From NCBI GenBank assembly GCA_903864275.1, contig CAIPFE010000028.1, positions 279,921-343,920 on the forward strand: a stretch of DNA of 64,000 nt, given 5' to 3'. The translations under genes were made by a program, and so were the position numbers. Under the pieces are notes generated by a model. The model was not told the DNA's origin. It made no database searches and was given only the letters and a program-made list of their open reading frames with translations. Shown here piece by piece: positions 49,079-60,742 of the stretch. Origin of the DNA: an uncultured Mucilaginibacter sp. (lineage in GTDB: Bacteria; Bacteroidota; Bacteroidia; Sphingobacteriales; Sphingobacteriaceae). Within the stretch, counting starts at the first letter, position 1. Each line of letters opens with the position of its first letter.

Positions 49079-52000
49079 TTAACTAATTGGTAATTTAATA
49101 ATAAATTCCGAACCCTCACCCTCTACACTTTCAACCTGAATACTGCCGCCATGCCCCTTTACCACCATATCATAAGTTAGCGACAGGCCCAAACCCGTTC
49201 CCTCTCCTGTGGGTTTGGTAGTAAAAAACGGCTGCATTATCTTTTCTTTTATCGCATCGGGTATCCCGATACCGTTATCTTTCACGCTGATGATGACCTG
49301 CCCGTTCGCAGATGATGTAACTACTGTTATTTCGGGTTTGTAACCCGCACCGGCAGTTTTCTGCTTTTTATTGACCGCGTAAAAGGCGTTGTTAAACAGG
49401 TTGAGCAGGACCCGGCCTGTATCCTGCGGGATTACATTTATTTTTGGCAGTGCAGGATCAAAATGGGTATGCATTTCGGCATTGAATGATTTATCCTTCG
49501 CGCGCAAACCATGATAAGCCAGCCGCATGTATTCGTCGGCAACGGAATTGATATTGGTTGGTTCTTTTACCCCGCTGCCGGACTGGCTGTGTTGCAGCAT
49601 GCCTTTTACAATACCGTCCGCCCGTTTGCCGTGTTGATTTATCTTTTTCGAGTTTTCTTCAATATCTAAAGCAAGGGCTTTTATCTCCTCGAGGTCGCCC
49701 TTTTCAATTTCGGCCTTCATTTCTTCTATCAGTTCTGCATTTACTTCCGAAAAGTTATTGACAAAATTGAGCGGGTTTTGTATCTCGTGGGCAATACCTG
49801 CGGTAAGCTCGCCCAGCGAGGCCATTTTTTCGGTTTGGATGAGTTGTGTCTGTGCAGATTTGAGGTCGGTTAGCGTTTTATCCACCTGCTGTTTGGCTGC
49901 TTCCAGTTTATTAAAATCCTCGTAACGGGCATAAGCAGTTGAGAAGGCTTCGGCCAGGGATTGCACCAGGTCCTTTGCATCGTCATTCAGTGTCTCAATA
50001 TTCCCAACATATAACATCCCCTGTAAAAAGGGAAAGAAGTGCAGGTCGAGGCTGGTATCGGGGTGCTCCGTTACAAACCTTTCCCGCGCCTCTACCGCTC
50101 CCCGTTCGACCTGGCTCTTTGTATTGGCGGCAAATTCTTCCGCCGTCCAATGAATAACAGCACTTTGTTTTTTACGCCATGCCGGTAACACATTCTGGCC
50201 GATGCCTTCAGAATCAAACGGTAAATCAAATGCAGCCAGGGCTTTGCCATCGGGCGTTGATAAGTGGGTATGCATAAGCTCAGCCGCTTCATCTACAATA
50301 AACACCCCGCAGCGGATAAAAGGTATGCGCAGTATGGTCAGTTCATCCCAAATTAAGGGGGTTATCCGTTCCAGGTCGCCGGTAGTGCGCATGGAGGCGA
50401 TCTCGGCGCGCACACGGTCGAGGGAGGCCTGTTTAACAGCTTCTCTTGCCTGTTCTTCAGCCCGGGCGATATCCGCGTAGCGCTGGTACGACAGGTTAAA
50501 TACATTCCGGAACCTTTCCAGTATTTTAGTTTGATCGTTGTTTATTGGATTGAACGAGGAAATACTTAAACCACCCAACCCTATCGAATAAGAATAATAA
50601 TAAACCTCCTTAGCCTCGTCCAGTTTCGGGTCGGGCAGGTACCCTATTTCCTCCCGGTATTTGCGCCAGGCGGCTATTTCATCTTCCGGTATTACCATTC
50701 CGGCAAAAGCATCATTTGCCTTTCGCATTTCGTTTGCCCATGCCTTTACAGTTGGATGCTCATTAAAAAACACCTCGATAATACCGGTGACGCCATAATC
50801 CGAATAATAATAGCTCAACACCGATGCCTTTTCGTCGCTGTTGATGATGATCTCGGTATTTCTCAGGTCGGCAAAGTCAAGTGCTTTTAACTGCGTGAAA
50901 ATGGTTTGGCTGATCTCCAGTAACTCGCCGGGCTTGCGCATGCTCATGGCCACGGCACGTACCCGTTCCAACGCCATTTCTATTTGCGCTTCCCGTGTTT
51001 GCGCTTCTGCTCTTTGCAGATCAAGATAGCGCCGGTAGGTCTGCCCAAAAACGCTCGCAAACCGCTTTAATATAAGTGGGGCTTCTGTATGCAATGGTTC
51101 GGCAGTCCATGCCAAAATGCCCCCGTCGGCAAAAAAGAATGTATTCAGGAATTGCCTTGCCGGCATGGATGCTAATTCGTAGTTGACAGGATACCCGGCA
51201 TATTCATTAAGCGCCGTTAAGTACCTGGCCTGATCATCGCCCGCTAACTCATAAAAAAAGTCCGGCTCGTGTGCTTCCCATGCGCCATGCATCGCGCCCA
51301 GCATTGGGTGCAGGCCCGTATCCAAATGCCCGATTACAAGCTCAGCCTTCCCGTTTTCCCCGGGCTTTGCTGTCCATATTTCCATCATACGGGTGTCATT
51401 CATTATATCAATACTGCACCTCAGCGTTGCAAAGCCCAGCCTGGTTAATTCATCAAAAAAAGTGGTAATGGTATCGCCAACGTCCTGGCTGTTGTGCATG
51501 GACATGGTACGGCTGCGTACCCGTTCCAGGGCGGCTTCAATTTGGCCCTCGCGTGCCTGTGCTTCCGCTTTTTGCAGGTCGAGGAAACGTGTATAGGTTT
51601 GCTGAAATACCTTTCCAAAGCGCATGAGCGTTGCATTCTCATCATCTGTATAAGGTGTGCCTGCAAAATTCTCGATGTACAGGCCAACATTCTCCAGCAA
51701 TACCGTGGATATAGCGAGGCCCGGGCAACTAAAATAATATTCCTTTGTTTCGTCCGTTACCTCGAGGGTCAGCTTAAACAGATCCTGGTAAAACTTGTTT
51801 TTTTCTTCAAAAGTGCTGCAGATGGCAAAGAAATTCAAGCCTTTTTCTTTTGCTTCATTAAATCCGTTCCAATGCGGAGAATCAAAATAAGGTACGGTGA
51901 TCTCTGCGGGAGCATAGTGCTTGTCGGCAAGCCAGATATGCATGTCGTCCCTTGTATTATAATCCATAATAAAACCAGCATGCTCAACAGCGATACTTAA

Positions 52001-55000
52001 GTGGACGAGTTGCTCATACACCACTTTGATAATCTCCTGCAGCTCGTCGCTTTTTTGCATGGCCATGGTACGCGCACGCACCCGTTCCAGGCCAAGCTCG
52101 ATTTCGGCTTCGCGGGCCTGTGCTTCTGCTTTTTTCAGATCGAGGAAACGGGTGTAAGTACGCTCAAATTCAATTGCCATCCGACCGAGGATCTTTTCTT
52201 CATCTTCAGTTAACTGGCTTTCAACCATTACACCAAAGCATCCATATTTCATAAAAGCTTCCACATAATACAGGCCACCTTGAAAATATTCCGGTTTTAG
52301 CTGTTCAACCCCATCTATTAATTCCTGCCAGGCAGCAAAATAATTTTCCACACCCTCAGGCGGCACACGATAGGAAACCACGGGATCATTACCCTTCCAA
52401 TCAACCAAACATTGGGCTGTGGCAGGTTCATTCCTGTCGAGCGGATAATCTATAGCTTTGCTTTTAAAAGTTTTTGAAGCATTTTCGGCCCATGCTGCCC
52501 AAAATATGTGGCGGTCTTTTTCCTCATCAGGCAGCCATAAGAATGAAAACGCGGAATCGATACCGAGGTGTAAGATCTGTTCATGAAAAACGCGTAACGT
52601 ATCGTCCAGTTCGCCGGAATGCTGCATGATCATGCTTTGTGTACGGGTGCGTTCCAATGCCGCTTCTATTTTTGCATCGCGGGCTTGTTCTTCGGCATGT
52701 TTCAGATCGAGGAAACGGGTATAGGTTTGTTCGAAAACTGCCGCAAAACGTTTAAAAATATCATGTGCTTCCGGCACGGGCTCAAAGGTGATAAATAACA
52801 GGTAGCCGAATTTGAAATAAACTACATGATCTATTTGATGCGCAGGGAACGACCAGCCGTTCTCATGCATTTTCTTAAGTTCTTCACCGAGAGAAGGAAG
52901 TGTACACAAATATTCGTAGTGAGCTTTACAAGCGTCGCCGGCAAACTCTTCGATACATAATGATTCTCCCCGCTGGCCGGCTTCGTAATAACGCAGAAAT
53001 GCTTCTTCCCGCGGTGTTTTATAGACCAAAGTGCCTGTTTCAGTGCCGAACCATTCAGTTGATTCATTTTCACCATAAATATTAAAGGCACATCCTCTTG
53101 TGCTGATACCTAAGGCCCGAACCTGGCTATCCAATAAATAAGATGCCTCTGTGAGTTCATCACTTCGCTGCATAGCCATAGTTCTTGCCCTGACTCTTTC
53201 CATGGCCAATTGAATTTGTCCTTCCCTCGCCTGGGCCTCGGCTTTTTTAAGATCGAGGAAGCGGGTGTAGGATTGCTGAAAGACAGCGCCGAAGCGTTTA
53301 AATACGTCATGATATTCGGGCAGCGCCTCTTTGGTGATGATAAACAGGCAGCCCTGCGAAAAGAACAGCACATGGTTAAAAATTTCTTTAGCCTGCTGGG
53401 GTAAAATAACGTCCCTGGTAGGGACATTAGTACCCTTCGCCAGGTAACCTAAATGTTCTTTTAGCGCTTTGCCTTCAAGGTGGATTACCATAAACTTTTC
53501 CCCGTCTTTCCAGCCTTTGTAAATTGATTTATAGGCAGGTGCTTCGTTATAAGGCACCATGAAGGATTGCGGGATGATGTCGCCGTTGGTTTCGGTGATC
53601 CATTGCTCGCCTATCGGCTCAATACCTTTAAAAGTAACGATGCCGCAGGTCCGTATTTGTTCGGTCCGGATGCCGAGGGCAAGTAATTGTTTAAAAACAA
53701 GGGAAACGGTTTCGGCCAGTTCATCACTTTTTTGCATGGCCATTGTGCGGGCCCTTATTCGTTCCAATGCCAATTGAATTTGCGACTCTCTTGCCTGAGC
53801 CTCCGCTTTTTGCAGGTCAAGGAAACGGGTATAGGTTTGTTCAAATACTGCGGCAAAACGTTTAAAAATGTCATGCGCTGCGGGCACAGGTTCGTAGGAT
53901 ATAAATAACAGGAACCCATGGGTGAAATAAGCCAGGTGGAATATCTGGAAGGATGGAAGCGGATGGCCGGCATTAATAATGGAATCTAAGACCTCACCTA
54001 CAACCGGGAGGGTACGCATGTATTCATAATGCTTTACCAACGCCTCCCCGCCCACTTCTTCTACGTAAAATGTTTCACCCCGTTCAGCGGCCTCACGCAT
54101 ATGAATGCACGAAGGGTCTTCTGTTGTCGGCATACTAAACGGCGGTTGCAAGACCCCTTCGCTGCTCATCCAAAAGGTGATCGCCTTTTTATTGTCCGCC
54201 CAGTTACAATAGCCTGCACTCCATGCGGGCATGCCTAATTCTTGCACCTGCTTAAATAATAAGTTCGCAGTTTCCGGTAATTCATCGCTTCGCTGCATGG
54301 CCATCGTTCGGGCTCTAACCCTTTCCAGCGCCAGTTGAATTTGCGACTCACGTGCCTGGGCCTCTGCACGTTGCAGGTCGAGGAAACGACTGAATGTGAG
54401 GTTTAATACCGACGCAAATCTTCTCATTATCGACTTCGCGTCATCAGGGAAGGGGCTTTCCCTAAACGCATATAAATTGCCGGTTTTAAAGGTCGGCGTA
54501 TAATAATACTGTTTCCCGTCATGATTTTCATCGGTCAGCGATTGCGATTCCGGCAGCATAAAATTGTTTCCGGCAACTGCCAGGTAATAGGCATCCAAGT
54601 CGTCGCCTTTCAGCTCGTATAAAAAATCGGTTTGATTTAACCATGCATCATACGTTCCCTGCAACAGCGGGTGAATGTTCATGGGCGCGTTGCCGGACAC
54701 CTGTATCGACGATTTCCCATCCAGCTTCACCGTTGTCCAGATGTCGTCGACCTGATTTTCTCTGTCAATAATACCGATACCGCATCTTAATATGTCAAAA
54801 TTCAGTTTTTCCAGTTCCTCAAAAACCGCCAGCACCGCGTTGTTAATATCCCGGCTCTGGTGCATTGCCATTGCGCTGGCGCGCACTTTTTCCAGTGCGG
54901 CTTCTATTTTAGCTTCCCGCGCCTGTGCCTCAGCTTTTTGCAGATCGAGGAAACGGGTATAGGTGCTGTCAAAAACCTTTGCAAACCGTTCAAGCAGCAG

Positions 55001-58000
55001 GGCAGCTTCCTTAGTTGGTTCTTTGGAGGATGAAAATGATAATATGCCCCTGGAAAAACTGGCGCAGCAAACGATCCAGCGGTCATCCGCCCCGGCGTTT
55101 TCGTTATAATAATTTTGCCCGCCCAATTGGTTGCGCAAAATGTTGTACTGTCGCAATTGTTCGCCGCCCAGTTCAACAACAAATGATCTTTTGTGGGCCT
55201 TCCAGTTTTTATAGACCTTGCCCATTACAAATGGATCGTCAATTTTGGGTTGAAAGACACGGACCATTTGCGTTCCGTGAAGTGTTGCAAACAGATCAAA
55301 CACCCCTTCTTCTTCCTTTACGACGGCGATACCGATCTGGTCTGCCGTTTCGCCCAGATCCCTTAGCTGCTGAAAAACCACCTGCGATGTTTCCAGCAGT
55401 TCATCGCTATGCTGCATCGCCATAGTTTTGGCGCGCACACGTTCCAGGGCAAGCTCTATTTGTGCTTCGCGGGCCTGGGCCTCTGCTTTTTTAAGGTCGA
55501 GGAAGCGGGTGTAGGTGCCTTCAAATACATTCGCAAACCTTTCAAGCAGTCGCAGGCTTTCCTCTGACCGTTCAACGGTAGATTGCACATTAATGAGCCC
55601 TTTTGAGAAAAAAGCCACATTTATTACCCGGCGTTTTTCATGAGGATTATAACCTGCGCCGCCCATACTTTCCCTGAACTTGGAAAAATCATAAAGCGCC
55701 TGCCCGCCCAGGTCTATCACCAGCGATTTTTCCTGCGCCTTCCACGCTTTATAAATTTTGTTGGTAACATTCGGTTCCTCTATCGGGAATTTAAAAACTC
55801 TATTGGTTTGGTTGCCATAAATGGTGACCCAATACTCAATTACACCTTCGGCTTCGTTGATAATGCCTATCGTAGCCTGGTCGGGGTTTTCACCCAGCTC
55901 CCTGAACTGCTGGAACAGGATATAGGCCGTTTCGGACAGTTCATCGCTATGCTGCATAGCCATTGTGCGGGCGCGGACACGTTCCAGCGCCAATTCAACC
56001 AGTGATTCCCTCGCTTGCATCTCTGCCTTTTTAAGGTCGAGAAAGCGGGTATAAGTGCCCTCAAATACGCCTGAAAATCGTTCCAATACAAGGATAGTTT
56101 CAATAGGCCGCGGCGCCGGGGCCGAAATGGTTATGAAACCCCTGGAGAAAAAAGCAGCGTTAATAACACGCCGGGTTTCCCGATTTTCATTGTTGGCCGG
56201 CGTTCCACCAAGGCTTGCCCTGTAGGTAAGGTAATCGTTTAGTTCTTGCCCGCTTAGGTCTATTACAATCGATCTTTTTTGTTCTTTCCACCCTGTAAAC
56301 AATTTATACATAAGGGTAGGCTCATCGATCGAAGCCTTAAACGTAAGGTTCGTTTGATTACCATGCAGCGTTATCCAGAATTCAATTACCCTTTCCGCTT
56401 CATTCATTATACCTATCGTGATCTGATCTGGATCTTCTCCCAGCTCCATAAATTGCCTGAACAGGATATAGGCCGTTTCGGACAGTTCATCGCTATGCTG
56501 CATAGCCATTGTGCGGGCGCGGACACGTTCAAGCGCCAGCTCTATTCTCCCTTCATGGGCTTGTTCTTCCGCTTTTTTAATATCAAGAAAACGGGTATAA
56601 GTCAGCTCAAATACTTTGGTAAAACGGATCAGGATGTCGATATCCGCAGCAGGCAATGGCACCCCGCCAACCAGGAATAAATAACCCTGTTTAAAGTTTA
56701 GCGAGTAAATATGTATCCTTTCCGGTGAAACGAACAGGAAGCCTTCCACCGTAAATTCGAGTGCAACGCCCTTGGCCGCAAAGGCTGAAGCCATCAGTTT
56801 CCCGATATAGGTTTGATGCACTACAGAAGCTTCCGGATCAAGCGCTATAAAACAAACCGGTTCCTGTTTCAGCCAACTCGCCCATAGCGCCCTCATCTCC
56901 TTAGTTTCGGTATGGGGCGCAATCATAGGGATCGACATCATTTTGCCGTCGACAGGGTTGATACCGTAATATGCGCCCGTTTTGTCCTGTTCGTTAACCA
57001 GCACATAGCAAACCGAAAGACTGTCTATACCCAAGCCGATAAGCTCTTTGTACAATAATTCCGCCGCATCGCCCAGTTCATTCGTTTTGTGCATGGCCAT
57101 TGCACGGGAACGGACCCGCTCCAGCGCACCTTCTATCAGCGCTTCCCTTGCCTGGGCCTCTGCCTTTTTCAGGTCGAGGAAACGGGTATAGGTTTGCTCA
57201 AATACTTTGGCAAAACGTTTAAATATATCCCATGATTCGGGTACCGGTTTGTACGTAATAAACAGGAGGGACCCTTGCGAAAAATAGGCATTGTGATTTA
57301 CCTGGAATTCGGGCAAGTGAAACCCGCCGGCTGAAATATCAGCCATTCTGTCGGAGGAGCCCGGAAGCGCAAGCATGTATTTGTAATGAGCAGCTAAGGC
57401 ATCGCCTCCAAGTTCCTCCACATAAAATTGGTCACCCCTAACGGCGGCTTCGTATGCCCGATTTAGAAACGGTTCCGGAGGATGAGGTATGTCAAACGGA
57501 ACGCGTATGGTCCCGTCGGGAAGGGTCATGTAGGCAACCGTAGTACCAGGTTCGTCCGGTTTCCAGATTTGAAAACCACACGTCCATACTTCCACGCTTA
57601 GATCCTTTACTTGCTTAAATAATATTGCGGCGGCATCCACCAGTTCGTCGCTGTGCTGCATGGCCATGGTTCGGGCACGGACGCGTTCCAGGGCCAGTTC
57701 AATTTGTGCTTCGCGGGCCTGTTCTTCCGCCTGTTTTAAATCGTTAAAACGGGTGTAGGTAAGATCGAAAACTTTGCCGAAACGGCTTAGGATATCGAGG
57801 CTGGCATCAGGTAAAGGTGCGTCGCCCACCGTTTGCAGACCACCAAAATTGCTAAAGCTGAACGAAGCCACATACCTTTCAGTGGCGCGCATCCCCGCTT
57901 TTACGGTTTCGGGGAGCCTGCTAAATTCCGTTTGATTAAATAAATATTCATCATATATCCGTTTTTCCTCCCCTTCGATGGTATAAACATATTTCGCGTT

Positions 58001-59470
58001 CCTTTCTTTCCATTCCCTCCACATGGCATCATGAAAAGGATAGCCTTCAAACTTCATGTGGAAGCTTTCGGGCGCGCCGCCGGCATCGGCATTTTTGGCC
58101 CAAACCGTGTTGGACAGCGCAGGGCCGTCGATAATATTGATCATGCACCACGATAGCGCAAAATCGAGTTTTGCCAGTTCGTTAAACAAGGTTGTAACAA
58201 GGTCTGCAAGTTCACCGGAGCTCTGCATGGCCATGGCCCTTGCGCGGACACGCTCAAGACCTAATTCTATTTGGGCTTCGCGGGCCTGGGCTTCGGCCTG
58301 GGCCACATCGGCATACCTGCGGTAGGCAAGTTCGCATACATTTTTAAACCTCTTCAGCGTCTCTAACTGGTCTGTCGTAATAGCATCATAGGTTGAGATA
58401 CCCAGCATGCCCATGCCAATGGAATATAAATAGAAGCACATGGCATTGGCCCGCATTACCCGCTCATCTGTTAACAAACCGATTTGTTTTCTCCAGGCGC
58501 GCCAGTCGTCCAGTTCCTGCCCCGTGATCTGTTTTTGAAAAAGCGCTTCCATTGAACGTTTTACTTCGATCTCAATTTCCTGCAATAATTTATGGGTGTC
58601 ATACGATGCCTCCTTCACATTTGCGCCATAATCGGCATATTCAAAAGCGGAGTAAGTTTGCCGTTCGTCGTTATTAATGGCGATCTGCGCATTGCGGATG
58701 TTGGTAAAGCCTAAACCTAAAAGTTCTTTATAAAGCGTTTCGCATACATTGATCAGTTCTTCCGATTGCCTCATGCTCATGGCTACCGCCCTCACCCGCT
58801 CCAGCGATGCTTCGATCTGTGCCTCTTTTGCTTGTGCCGATGCCTTTTCAATGTCGGTATAGCGGCGATAGGCCAGGTCAAACACGTTGCGAAAACGTTT
58901 AAGCACATTCAATTGTTCCGGGTTTGCGGCGCTGAAGGTGGAGATGCCGACGGCGCCTGTTCCGATGGAATAGAAATAGTAATACAAGGCATCAATGTTT
59001 TCAATTCTCGGGTCATCCGCCTCGCCATTTTGTTTTCTGAATATTCTCCATTCGTCCAGTGCTTTGCCCGAATAAACCATTTCGGTAAATGCCTCACTCG
59101 ATTGTTTGGCGTGGTAAATAAGATTATCAACTATCGGGTGCGAATTGTATTTGAAAGTTGTAATTGTTTTACCGGTATTGTCTGAATAATCATAATTTAA
59201 CAAGTATGCCTTCGCTTCGTAATGAATATCGATCATTGCGTTTCTCAGGTCATCAAAACCCAATTTTTTAAGTTCATGAAACATAGTTTCGCAGATGCTC
59301 AACAGATCATCCGACTGATTCATGCCCATTGCAACCGCCCGCACCCGCTCCAGGGACGCCTCAATTTCCAGGTCGCGGTTTTTGCGCGAAAGCTCGCTGG
59401 TGATTGCGGCCAACTCTTTTTTTAGTTCATTAGTTGATGGACTGGCGCTTGTTTCTTTTTTTGAATTCAT
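49079..59470 (-). CDS. Giant soluble sensor histidine kinase B: 17 tandem GAF-like modules + HisKA/HATPase (3463 aa)
   Basis: Module intervals (nt): 58805-59470, 58259-58804, 57692-58258, 57125-57691, 56534-57124, 55988-56533, 55448-55987, 54896-55447, 54329-54895, 53768-54328, 53204-53767, 52658-53203, 52091-52657, 51530-52090, 50972-51529, 50423-50971, 49874-50422; kinase 49079-49873 ([74 protein letters not shown]). Confidence 0.93.
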   Translation of the reverse strand: MNSKKETSASPSTNELKKELAAITSELSRKNRDLEIEASLERVRAVAMGMNQSDDLLSICETMFHELKKLGFDDLRNAMIDIHYEAKAYLLNYDYSDNTGKTITTFKYNSHPIVDNLIYHAKQSSEAFTEMVYSGKALDEWRIFRKQNGEADDPRIENIDALYYYFYSIGTGAVGISTFSAANPEQLNVLKRFRNVFDLAYRRYTDIEKASAQAKEAQIEASLERVRAVAMSMRQSEELINVCETLYKELLGLGFTNIRNAQIAINNDERQTYSAFEYADYGANVKEASYDTHKLLQEIEIEVKRSMEALFQKQITGQELDDWRAWRKQIGLLTDERVMRANAMCFYLYSIGMGMLGISTYDAITTDQLETLKRFKNVCELAYRRYADVAQAEAQAREAQIELGLERVRARAMAMQSSGELADLVTTLFNELAKLDFALSWCMINIIDGPALSNTVWAKNADAGGAPESFHMKFEGYPFHDAMWREWKERNAKYVYTIEGEEKRIYDEYLFNQTEFSRLPETVKAGMRATERYVASFSFSNFGGLQTVGDAPLPDASLDILSRFGKVFDLTYTRFNDLKQAEEQAREAQIELALERVRARTMAMQHSDELVDAAAILFKQVKDLSVEVWTCGFQIWKPDEPGTTVAYMTLPDGTIRVPFDIPHPPEPFLNRAYEAAVRGDQFYVEELGGDALAAHYKYMLALPGSSDRMADISAGGFHLPEFQVNHNAYFSQGSLLFITYKPVPESWDIFKRFAKVFEQTYTRFLDLKKAEAQAREALIEGALERVRSRAMAMHKTNELGDAAELLYKELIGLGIDSLSVCYVLVNEQDKTGAYYGINPVDGKMMSIPMIAPHTETKEMRALWASWLKQEPVCFIALDPEASVVHQTYIGKLMASAFAAKGVALEFTVEGFLFVSPERIHIYSLNFKQGYLFLVGGVPLPAADIDILIRFTKVFELTYTRFLDIKKAEEQAHEGRIELALERVRARTMAMQHSDELSETAYILFRQFMELGEDPDQITIGIMNEAERVIEFWITLHGNQTNLTFKASIDEPTLMYKLFTGWKEQKRSIVIDLSGQELNDYLTYRASLGGTPANNENRETRRVINAAFFSRGFITISAPAPRPIETILVLERFSGVFEGTYTRFLDLKKAEMQARESLVELALERVRARTMAMQHSDELSETAYILFQQFRELGENPDQATIGIINEAEGVIEYWVTIYGNQTNRVFKFPIEEPNVTNKIYKAWKAQEKSLVIDLGGQALYDFSKFRESMGGAGYNPHEKRRVINVAFFSKGLINVQSTVERSEESLRLLERFANVFEGTYTRFLDLKKAEAQAREAQIELALERVRAKTMAMQHSDELLETSQVVFQQLRDLGETADQIGIAVVKEEEGVFDLFATLHGTQMVRVFQPKIDDPFVMGKVYKNWKAHKRSFVVELGGEQLRQYNILRNQLGGQNYYNENAGADDRWIVCCASFSRGILSFSSSKEPTKEAALLLERFAKVFDSTYTRFLDLQKAEAQAREAKIEAALEKVRASAMAMHQSRDINNAVLAVFEELEKLNFDILRCGIGIIDRENQVDDIWTTVKLDGKSSIQVSGNAPMNIHPLLQGTYDAWLNQTDFLYELKGDDLDAYYLAVAGNNFMLPESQSLTDENHDGKQYYYTPTFKTGNLYAFRESPFPDDAKSIMRRFASVLNLTFSRFLDLQRAEAQARESQIQLALERVRARTMAMQRSDELPETANLLFKQVQELGMPAWSAGYCNWADNKKAITFWMSSEGVLQPPFSMPTTEDPSCIHMREAAERGETFYVEEVGGEALVKHYEYMRTLPVVGEVLDSIINAGHPLPSFQIFHLAYFTHGFLLFISYEPVPAAHDIFKRFAAVFEQTYTRFLDLQKAEAQARESQIQLALERIRARTMAMQKSDELAETVSLVFKQLLALGIRTEQIRTCGIVTFKGIEPIGEQWITETNGDIIPQSFMVPYNEAPAYKSIYKGWKDGEKFMVIHLEGKALKEHLGYLAKGTNVPTRDVILPQQAKEIFNHVLFFSQGCLFIITKEALPEYHDVFKRFGAVFQQSYTRFLDLKKAEAQAREGQIQLAMERVRARTMAMQRSDELTEASYLLDSQVRALGISTRGCAFNIYGENESTEWFGTETGTLVYKTPREEAFLRYYEAGQRGESLCIEEFAGDACKAHYEYLCTLPSLGEELKKMHENGWSFPAHQIDHVVYFKFGYLLFITFEPVPEAHDIFKRFAAVFEQTYTRFLDLKHAEEQARDAKIEAALERTRTQSMIMQHSGELDDTLRVFHEQILHLGIDSAFSFLWLPDEEKDRHIFWAAWAENASKTFKSKAIDYPLDRNEPATAQCLVDWKGNDPVVSYRVPPEGVENYFAAWQELIDGVEQLKPEYFQGGLYYVEAFMKYGCFGVMVESQLTEDEEKILGRMAIEFERTYTRFLDLKKAEAQAREAEIELGLERVRARTMAMQKSDELQEIIKVVYEQLVHLSIAVEHAGFIMDYNTRDDMHIWLADKHYAPAEITVPYFDSPHWNGFNEAKEKGLNFFAICSTFEEKNKFYQDLFKLTLEVTDETKEYYFSCPGLAISTVLLENVGLYIENFAGTPYTDDENATLMRFGKVFQQTYTRFLDLQKAEAQAREGQIEAALERVRSRTMSMHNSQDVGDTITTFFDELTRLGFATLRCSIDIMNDTRMMEIWTAKPGENGKAELVIGHLDTGLHPMLGAMHGAWEAHEPDFFYELAGDDQARYLTALNEYAGYPVNYELASMPARQFLNTFFFADGGILAWTAEPLHTEAPLILKRFASVFGQTYRRYLDLQRAEAQTREAQIEMALERVRAVAMSMRKPGELLEISQTIFTQLKALDFADLRNTEIIINSDEKASVLSYYYSDYGVTGIIEVFFNEHPTVKAWANEMRKANDAFAGMVIPEDEIAAWRKYREEIGYLPDPKLDEAKEVYYYSYSIGLGGLSISSFNPINNDQTKILERFRNVFNLSYQRYADIARAEEQAREAVKQASLDRVRAEIASMRTTGDLERITPLIWDELTILRIPFIRCGVFIVDEAAELMHTHLSTPDGKALAAFDLPFDSEGIGQNVLPAWRKKQSAVIHWTAEEFAANTKSQVERGAVEARERFVTEHPDTSLDLHFFPFLQGMLYVGNIETLNDDAKDLVQSLAEAFSTAYARYEDFNKLEAAKQQVDKTLTDLKSAQTQLIQTEKMASLGELTAGIAHEIQNPLNFVNNFSEVNAELIEEMKAEIEKGDLEEIKALALDIEENSKKINQHGKRADGIVKGMLQHSQSGSGVKEPTNINSVADEYMRLAYHGLRAKDKSFNAEMHTHFDPALPKINVIPQDTGRVLLNLFNNAFYAVNKKQKTAGAGYKPEITVVTSSANGQVIISVKDNGIGIPDAIKEKIMQPFFTTKPTGEGTGLGLSLTYDMVVKGHGGSIQVESVEGEGSEFIIKLPIS
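49874..59470 (-). repeat. Array B of 17 coding modules, 180-197 codons each
   Basis: As array A; all inter-module boundaries in frame. Confidence 0.93.
55913..56530. repeat. 72-bp perfect direct repeat pair (55913..55984 and 56459..56530) inside array B
   Basis: gaacaggatataggccgtttcggacagttcatcgctatgctgcatagccattgtgcgggcgcggacacgttc at both; offset 546 bp = one module (182 codons). Confidence 0.95.
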
Positions 59471-59526
59471 GCTCTATTTAATGATCTGAACTGCTATTAT
59501 TAAATCTTGAACTTGCTCAACTTTGC

Positions 59527-59559
59527 AGACTTACGAAGTTTTCGAAACTTCGTAAGTCT
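59527..59559. repeat. Perfect 15-bp-stem hairpin AGACTTACGAAGTTT-TCG-AAACTTCGTAAGTCT (minimal copy 3 of the 5013/25211 repeat family)
   Basis: Same terminal inverted repeat as 25211..25293 with a 3-nt loop. Confidence 0.92.
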
Positions 59560-59568
59560 TTTCTGGTC

Positions 59569-59634
59569 TCACCTAAAGGGTAAGAAAATAATAAACTCCG
59601 AACCCTCACCCTCAACACTGTTAACCTGTATACC
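59569..59634 (-). pseudogene. Orphan C-terminal scar of a histidine kinase
   Basis: Minus-strand translation [21 protein letters not shown] matches the extreme C-terminus of the neighbouring kinases (e.g. [21 protein letters not shown]); homology ends at gtatacaggttaac, with no kinase sequence upstream. Confidence 0.85.
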
Positions 59635-59655
59635 TGAAACCTGGTAATATGCAAA

Positions 59656-60696
59656 TTACTTATAAGCAATTGCCGCGCTTGATGGCCCTGTCAGCGGGAG
59701 GATAGCGGTTGACTTGAAACCGACTTTCTTTGCCCAGGTGTTAAAGTCGGCAAATGTATAGTCAAACCCTTTTCCCGTTTCAATAAGCATATTCAAACTC
59801 ATCATCAATCCGAAAGCATTTTTCTTCCGCTCATCATCAATAATACCTTCAATAGCTACAAAAGCGCCCCCTTCCGGGATTGCGTCAAAGGCCTTTTTCA
59901 TCAGCATCAGCTTAGTTTCTTCGTCCCAATCATGAAGGATATTGCCCATTACCACAACGTCGGCAGGCGGTACCGGGGACTCAAAAAAATCCCCGGCGGC
60001 AGTTTTCACGCGGTCGGAAAGTTTAAAATGCTGAATGGTATTATTGGCAATTGGTTCAACCGGCGGCAGGTCAAAACTGGTACAATTCATGTGCGGCTGA
60101 TGCGTGGCAACCATCAAACAGAGTAAGCCTGCAGCCCCGCCTACATCAGTTAATGTTTTATAGCGCGAGAAATCAAATTGCTGCGCGAAAGCCATGAAGT
60201 TCCCCATTTGAATACCAGTCATAGCATTTACAAATTCATGCAGCTTGTCCGGGTCCGCGTATAATTCCGAAAATAAATCTCCTCCGTATTTTGCTTCATT
60301 TTGCGGCAGGCCGGTAATCAAACCTTCTTCAAGGTTTCCCCAGAAACCGTACAGGCGGTTATTCATCATTTCGAGCATACCCCCGATATAGCTTGGTTTC
60401 TTTTTATCAAGAAAAAAGTCGGTATCAATGCTGTTTGAATAAACCGCCGTTTCCAACATTCCTGCCCGTGATAAAAACCCGAATGTGGTTAAGGCGTCAA
60501 GGAAGTCATAAACATTCCGGTCGGTACATTTGAGGTTCAGCATCGTTTTTATCGCTGCTGCCTGCATGCCCGGCTTCTCAGCCAGTTTGGTGAATAATTG
60601 AAATTTTACTGCAGTCAAAAGAATTTTTGAGGCCCAAAAACCAGTACCGATCTGCATGATACTTTCGGGAGTTGGATGATTGTTTTGCTGTTCCAT
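59656..60696 (-). CDS. SAM-dependent O-methyltransferase (Methyltransf_2 / acetylserotonin O-methyltransferase-like)
   Basis: DVGGAAGLLCLMVATHQPHMNCTSFDLPPV, VVMGNILHDWDEETKLMLMKKAFDAIPEGGAFVAIE. Confidence 0.88.
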   Translation of the reverse strand: MEQQNNHPTPESIMQIGTGFWASKILLTAVKFQLFTKLAEKPGMQAAAIKTMLNLKCTDRNVYDFLDALTTFGFLSRAGMLETAVYSNSIDTDFFLDKKKPSYIGGMLEMMNNRLYGFWGNLEEGLITGLPQNEAKYGGDLFSELYADPDKLHEFVNAMTGIQMGNFMAFAQQFDFSRYKTLTDVGGAAGLLCLMVATHQPHMNCTSFDLPPVEPIANNTIQHFKLSDRVKTAAGDFFESPVPPADVVVMGNILHDWDEETKLMLMKKAFDAIPEGGAFVAIEGIIDDERKKNAFGLMMSLNMLIETGKGFDYTFADFNTWAKKVGFKSTAILPLTGPSSAAIAYK

Positions 60697-60742
60697 TTTG
60701 TTTTGTTTGATTTATAAGTAATTACGTGGTGCTATGCTCAAC

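Noticed and set aside
42614-59425. Many antisense ORFs (e.g. 46438..46917, 51494..52000, 55015..55425, 58766..59185) opposite the giant kinases
   Set aside because: They recur at the same place in each module (antisense of the linker gives peptides like '[12 protein letters not shown]'), so they are shadows of a repeated coding strand; no recognisable protein families or plausible starts.
41416-59470. Giant ORFs as NRPS/PKS or adhesin genes
   Set aside because: No adenylation, ketosynthase, carrier or adhesin motifs; modules lack signal peptide and end in a clear HisKA/HATPase kinase.
41416-59470. Regular repeats as CRISPR
   Set aside because: Period is about 550 bp, in frame and coding; no short repeat/spacer structure and no cas genes.
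59656-60696. Methyltransferase as part of a natural-product cluster
   Set aside because: Neighbours are all histidine kinases; no scaffold-synthesis genes in the window.
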